This document shows positions 60,493 through 64,000 of a DNA stretch of 64,000 nucleotides, in pieces. Both the position numbers and the translations under genes were made by a program. Each line of letters opens with the position of its first letter. Position 1 is the stretch's first letter. This stretch comes from Bacteroidales bacterium UBA1309. GTDB taxonomy: Bacteria > Bacteroidota > Bacteroidia > Bacteroidales > Dysgonomonadaceae. The notes beneath the pieces were generated by a model that searched no databases, was not told where the DNA came from, and was given only the letters and a program-made list of their open reading frames with translations. The stretch is from positions 44,626 to 108,625 of the forward strand of contig DBTT01000018.1 of the NCBI GenBank assembly GCA_002307185.1. The letters run 5' to 3'.

Positions 60493-63237
60493 ATGGAACA
60501 AAAAAAAAAACTTGCAGGATTGTCAGATCAACAGGTTGTTGAGAGCCGTAATACCTATGGCCAAAACATACTCACTCCTCCCAAGAAAGAACCCCTGTGG
60601 AAACAATTTCTCGAAAAATTCAAAGATCCCATCATATTTATTCTTCTTATTGCGCTTCTTGCATCTTTTGGCGTTTCGTGCTACCACTATTGGGCCGAAG
60701 ATGCCGGTTATAGCGTTTTCCTTGAGCCTTTAGGGATTTTACTTGCCGTTATTTTAGCCACTGTTGTTGGATTTTTATTTGAATTGAATGCGAATAAAAA
60801 ATTCGAAATGCTGAATCAAGTGAACGATGATACGGCGGTGAAAGTGATTCGGAACGGCAACGTGTGTGAAATTCCGAAAAAAGACGTGGTTGTGGGAGAC
60901 ATCGTCCGGATCAATTCGGGAGAAGAAGTTCCTGCCGATGGGAAACTATTGGAGGCTGTTTCCCTTCAAATAAATGAATCGACGCTTACCGGAGAACCAG
61001 TCATAAAGAAGACCACCAGTGAGGCTGAGTTTGACGACGAAGCCACCTATCCATCCGATTCTGTTTACAAAGGGACAACCGTTGTGGATGGGCATGGCAT
61101 TTACGAAGTGACTTCAGTGGGAGATGCCACGGAATACGGAAAAGTTTATGAAGGTTCGCAATTGGATACAAATGTGGAAACTCCTTTGAAGATGCAGCTC
61201 GACAAACTCGCCAGGTTGATAACCAAAGTGGGGTACAGCATCGCAGCCTTTATTGTTGTCACCCGATTGCTTTACTTCTTTACGAGTAATGACACTTTTG
61301 ATTGGGTTACTGCCGGAGGATTCATCCTGAATACTGTCATGATTGCCGTGACGGTGATTGTAGTAGCCGTGCCTGAAGGATTGCCCATGAGCGTGACCCT
61401 GAGTTTGGCACTGAGCATGCGGCGAATGCTTTCCACGAATAACCTTGTCCGCCAAATGCACGCAACCGAGACGATGGGTGCTGCTACGGTGATCTGCACC
61501 GACAAGACAGGTACACTTACCCAAAACCAGATGAATGTGTATCAATCTGATTTTTACGCATTGGCTGGGCAAACATTATCAGACGGCGATATAAGCAAAA
61601 AAATTATAGAAGGAATTGCTTCTAATTCAACGGCATTTCTCGATTTTTCAGATAAGTCTAAAATTAAAACGATCGGAAATCCCACTGAGGCGGCACTTCT
61701 CTTGTGGCTGAATGGGCAGAATGTCAACTACCTTGATGTGCGGGAGGACTCGCCAATTGTTGACCAGTTGACTTTTTCCACTGAAAGAAAATACATGGCG
61801 ACAGTGGTCGAATCTAGTCTGTTGAATAAAAAGATTTTGTACGTAAAAGGTGCACCGGAAATAGTTTTCCAGCTTTCCAAAAGGGTGGAAACTGAAAATG
61901 GTTTTGAGTCTGTGTCCGATTACCAACCCATAATTGAGAAAAAGCTTGCCGATTATCAAGATCAGGCGATGCGCACTTTGGGGTTTGCTTATCAGATTCT
62001 CGAAAACAACGAAAAGGTGATTGCGGAAGGCAAACTGGTGAATACAGACCTTACGTTTGTTGGGATTGTTGCAATCTCAGACCCTGTTCGTCCCGATGTG
62101 CCGGATGCTGTGAAGTCGTGCATGAGTGCCGGTATTGATGTCAAAATCGTCACGGGAGATACTCCGGCAACCGCCCGCGAAATTGGGCGCCAGATTGGAT
62201 TGTGGACAGAGTCAGACACCACCCTAAATGAAATCACCGGTGCCGAGTTTGCCGCCTTGTCCGACAAAGAGTTGCAGGATCGGGTGCTTGATTTGAAAAT
62301 TATTTCCCGAGCACGTCCAATGGACAAGAAACGCTTGGTCGAATTATTGCAGCAAAAAGGGCAAGTGGTGGCAGTCACTGGCGATGGCACAAACGATGCT
62401 CCTGCATTGAATGCAGCCCAAGTGGGGCTTTCGATGGGCGATGGCACACAAGTGGCCAAAGAGGCAAGTGCGATCACTATTCTCGACAATTCGTTTAACA
62501 GCATCACGCGTGCCGTGATGTGGGGCCGGTCGCTCTACAAAAATATCCAGCGGTTTATTGTTTTTCAAATGACTATCAATGTTGCAGCTTGTTTGATTGT
62601 CTTGCTTGGGTCCTTTTTAGGAACCGAATCACCGCTTACTGTAACTCAAATGCTTTGGGTGAACCTGATAATGGACACTTTTGCCGCTTTGGCGTTAGCT
62701 TCGTTGCCGCCAAGCGATAGCGTGATGAGTGAGAGACCACGCAACAATGCGGAGAACATTATTTCCAAGCCCATGGCAAAAGCCATTTTGGGAGTGGGAT
62801 TGTTCTTTGTATTCTTATTGTTCGGACTGGTGCAGTACTTCAAGCACGTAGATCTGCAATCCTTGACCGACTTGTCGCTTTCTGGATTTTTCTCCAACTA
62901 CTTCAACTTCACGCATGTTGAAAACGGGCTTTCCCCTTACGAATTGGCACTGTTTTTCACCATCTTTGTTCTATTCCAGTTTTGGAATATGTTCAATGCC
63001 AAGGCCTTCGGCACAGGCAAGAGTGCATTCAGTGGATTTGGCAGCCTCACTTCCCAAGGTTTTGGCTTGATTGCGCTGGTTATATTGGTTGGGCAAATAA
63101 TTATAGTTCAATTTGGGGGTGAGATGTTTAGTGTTGTGCCTATTTCATTGATAGACTGGCTTATCATCATTGCCTCCACATCCGTTGTGCTTTGGGTCGG
63201 AGAACTATTCAGGCTGGTAAGGAAAAAACAACAATAA
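60493..63237 (+). CDS. Calcium-translocating P-type ATPase (PMCA-like)
   Basis: This 914-aa P2-type pump uses ATP to move Ca2+ out of the cytoplasm. After the cation-ATPase N-terminal region come membrane helices, the actuator STLTGEPVIKK, the phosphorylation site CTDKTGTLTQNQ, the hinge GDGTNDAPALN and a C-terminal membrane domain with NLIMDTFAALALAS. Helix motif PEGLPMSVTLSLAL contains the ion-binding Glu. Its length and motifs fit plasma-membrane type calcium pumps of bacteria. Confidence 0.94.
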   Translation: MEQKKKLAGLSDQQVVESRNTYGQNILTPPKKEPLWKQFLEKFKDPIIFILLIALLASFGVSCYHYWAEDAGYSVFLEPLGILLAVILATVVGFLFELNANKKFEMLNQVNDDTAVKVIRNGNVCEIPKKDVVVGDIVRINSGEEVPADGKLLEAVSLQINESTLTGEPVIKKTTSEAEFDDEATYPSDSVYKGTTVVDGHGIYEVTSVGDATEYGKVYEGSQLDTNVETPLKMQLDKLARLITKVGYSIAAFIVVTRLLYFFTSNDTFDWVTAGGFILNTVMIAVTVIVVAVPEGLPMSVTLSLALSMRRMLSTNNLVRQMHATETMGAATVICTDKTGTLTQNQMNVYQSDFYALAGQTLSDGDISKKIIEGIASNSTAFLDFSDKSKIKTIGNPTEAALLLWLNGQNVNYLDVREDSPIVDQLTFSTERKYMATVVESSLLNKKILYVKGAPEIVFQLSKRVETENGFESVSDYQPIIEKKLADYQDQAMRTLGFAYQILENNEKVIAEGKLVNTDLTFVGIVAISDPVRPDVPDAVKSCMSAGIDVKIVTGDTPATAREIGRQIGLWTESDTTLNEITGAEFAALSDKELQDRVLDLKIISRARPMDKKRLVELLQQKGQVVAVTGDGTNDAPALNAAQVGLSMGDGTQVAKEASAITILDNSFNSITRAVMWGRSLYKNIQRFIVFQMTINVAACLIVLLGSFLGTESPLTVTQMLWVNLIMDTFAALALASLPPSDSVMSERPRNNAENIISKPMAKAILGVGLFFVFLLFGLVQYFKHVDLQSLTDLSLSGFFSNYFNFTHVENGLSPYELALFFTIFVLFQFWNMFNAKAFGTGKSAFSGFGSLTSQGFGLIALVILVGQIIIVQFGGEMFSVVPISLIDWLIIIASTSVVLWVGELFRLVRKKQQ

Positions 63238-63405
63238 CGGACACATTATATTCCCCCGGTAAAGAATAAGCCTTGCCGCAATTTCTATGAGACTATCGGA
63301 TTTAAAGTTACCAAACATAGAGAAGAACATATGTCATTGGGCAAATTATTTAGAGTCTGCTAAAAGATAGCCAATCATCTATTATACACTCAAATGAAAT
63401 TTTTA
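63238..63405. other. Gene-free stretch
   Basis: Nothing is supported between the calcium pump stop and the transposase relic. Confidence 0.35.
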
Positions 63406-63409
63406 GAAT

Positions 63410-63870
63410 TTGCACACGTGCAAGTTTTTCAGTAATTTGGTGGCAATAAGTTTGCACAAGATCATCAAATACACCTCTGCAAAACAGTTGAGCATCCCTG
63501 AATTTGAATGCCATTCAAGACAAAGTCAGATCCAGCCAACTGCAAGGTTTCTTTTCCGGATCGGATCGTCCGATGGGATAAATTTGCAAACTTCTATTAC
63601 CGAAACATGGACACTTATAAAGGCACTTTCACTGTTGATGCACGCCGTGTTTTTGGGAACGGTCATCATCAAGCATTTACTGAAACTGGATGACCACAAA
63701 GTGTTATTGGAATCATACAGGAAAACCCGCACATTCAATATTTCCTTGGTCTAACCGGCTTTACCAGCACCCGGGTCTTTGCACCCTCCTTATTGATGCC
63801 ATCCGCAAGTGGCTGGATATTGAACCCTTCGAATTCTTAACTATTGTCAAAATGCTTGTTTTATCCTTTT
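63410..63870 (+). pseudogene. Decayed IS1182/IS5-like transposase, N-terminal half
   Basis: Overlapping frames read CHSRQSQIQPTARFLF, CKVSFPDRIVRWDKFANFYY, NMDTYKGTFTVDARRVFGNG, then IIKHLLKLDDHKVLLE, HIQYFLGLTGFTSTRVF and DAIRKWLDIEPFEF in the order expected for one transposase. The pieces are separated by frameshifts. The start and the DDE half are missing. No terminal inverted repeats were found. Confidence 0.75.
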
Positions 63871-63901
63871 TTGTGGGCGTGTGTGTGAATTGTGTGCGAT
63901 A

Positions 63902-63937
63902 AAAGAAAAGCACTCATCGGAAATATCCAATAAGTGC
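63902..63937 (-). terminator. Terminator of tRNA-Arg
   Basis: The stem GCACT-CATCGG / CCAATAAGTGC (63910-63937, with mismatches) is followed on the minus strand by TTTTCTTTT. It lies just after the 3' end of the tRNA. Confidence 0.6.
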
Positions 63938-63950
63938 ATTATTATCAATG

Positions 63951-64000
63951 TGATCCGGTTGAGATTCGAACTCAAGACCCACAGCTTAGAAGGCTGTTGC
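63951..64000 (-). tRNA. tRNA-Arg(TCT), 3' part only
   Basis: On the minus strand the anticodon loop reads CTTCTAA, giving anticodon TCT for arginine (AGA). A T arm with TTCGAAT and the acceptor 3' arm CCGGATC plus discriminator A end at 63951. The 5' part lies beyond the window. Confidence 0.88.

Noticed and set aside
1..64000. CRISPR array or phage module
   Set aside because: No evenly spaced identical direct repeats and no phage structural or integrase genes were seen anywhere in the window.

Overview
The window reads as a chromosomal stretch of an AT-rich member of the Bacteroidota, most likely order Bacteroidales. The grounds are a SusC/SusD pair with an ECF sigma/FecR regulator, a type IX secretion-type C-terminal domain, DUF2723 and TGS-nucleoside kinase genes, and many promoters of the Bacteroidetes form TAnnTTTG, some with a TTG box about 20 bp upstream. 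Core genes (recN, 23S rRNA methyltransferase, ridA, rsmE, pheS, mnmE, mltG, tRNA-Ser, partial tRNA-Arg) alternate with accessory loci and decayed genes.

Region 1 (1-12221, all minus strand) is the most unusual part. It is one directional cluster: a peptidase-containing (C39) ABC exporter, an HlyD-type adaptor, a nucleotidyltransferase-fold protein and three exported proteins that share an almost identical 26-residue double-glycine leader. The three cargos are large (225-357 aa) and end in domains with a Cys...His...Asp arrangement like papain/C39-type cysteine peptidases. Each cargo is followed by genes for signal-peptide-bearing or membrane-anchored proteins. Four of these look like distant paralogues and are candidate inhibitor or immunity proteins. 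I read this as a candidate polymorphic secreted cysteine-peptidase effector system exported by a bacteriocin-type transporter. Just upstream, at 13970-14101, is a 43-aa gene with a classic LSxEQLKKIxGG leader and its own terminator, a likely class II bacteriocin-like peptide.

Region 2 (12.5-20 kb): a HU-like/Ig-like DNA-binding protein, a two-component system, then recN, an rlmB-like gene and ridA, ending in a strong terminator. Region 3 (20.1-29.1 kb): ECF sigma factor, FecR anti-sigma, a decayed metallophosphoesterase, a PI-PLC-like lipoprotein and STN-SusC/SusD. This resembles a uptake locus for a phospho- or inositol-containing substrate, with no glycoside hydrolase in it. Region 4 (29.2-42.1 kb): rsmE, a bifunctional-nuclease family gene, pheS, a GH51 arabinofuranosidase, the DUF2723 giant, a polysaccharide deacetylase, a TGS nucleoside kinase and mnmE.

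Region 5 (42.4-43.0 kb) is a pseudogene patch (AAA ATPase fragment and the start of an outer-membrane protein). Region 6 (43.1-52.5 kb): FAD reductase, Fur-family regulator plus P1B ATPase with a 19-bp palindromic operator candidate, YceI/DoxX opposite an HxlR regulator, a large zinc metalloprotease and an MBL-fold enzyme. Region 7 (52.6-64 kb): a hidden 45-aa gene, serine hydrolase, alpha/beta hydrolase lipoprotein, LytS/LytTR two-component system, a T9SS cargo with repeats, mltG, tRNA-Ser(GCT), a Ca2+-type P-ATPase, a decayed IS transposase and the edge of tRNA-Arg(TCT). All assignments are by eye; no database search was run.
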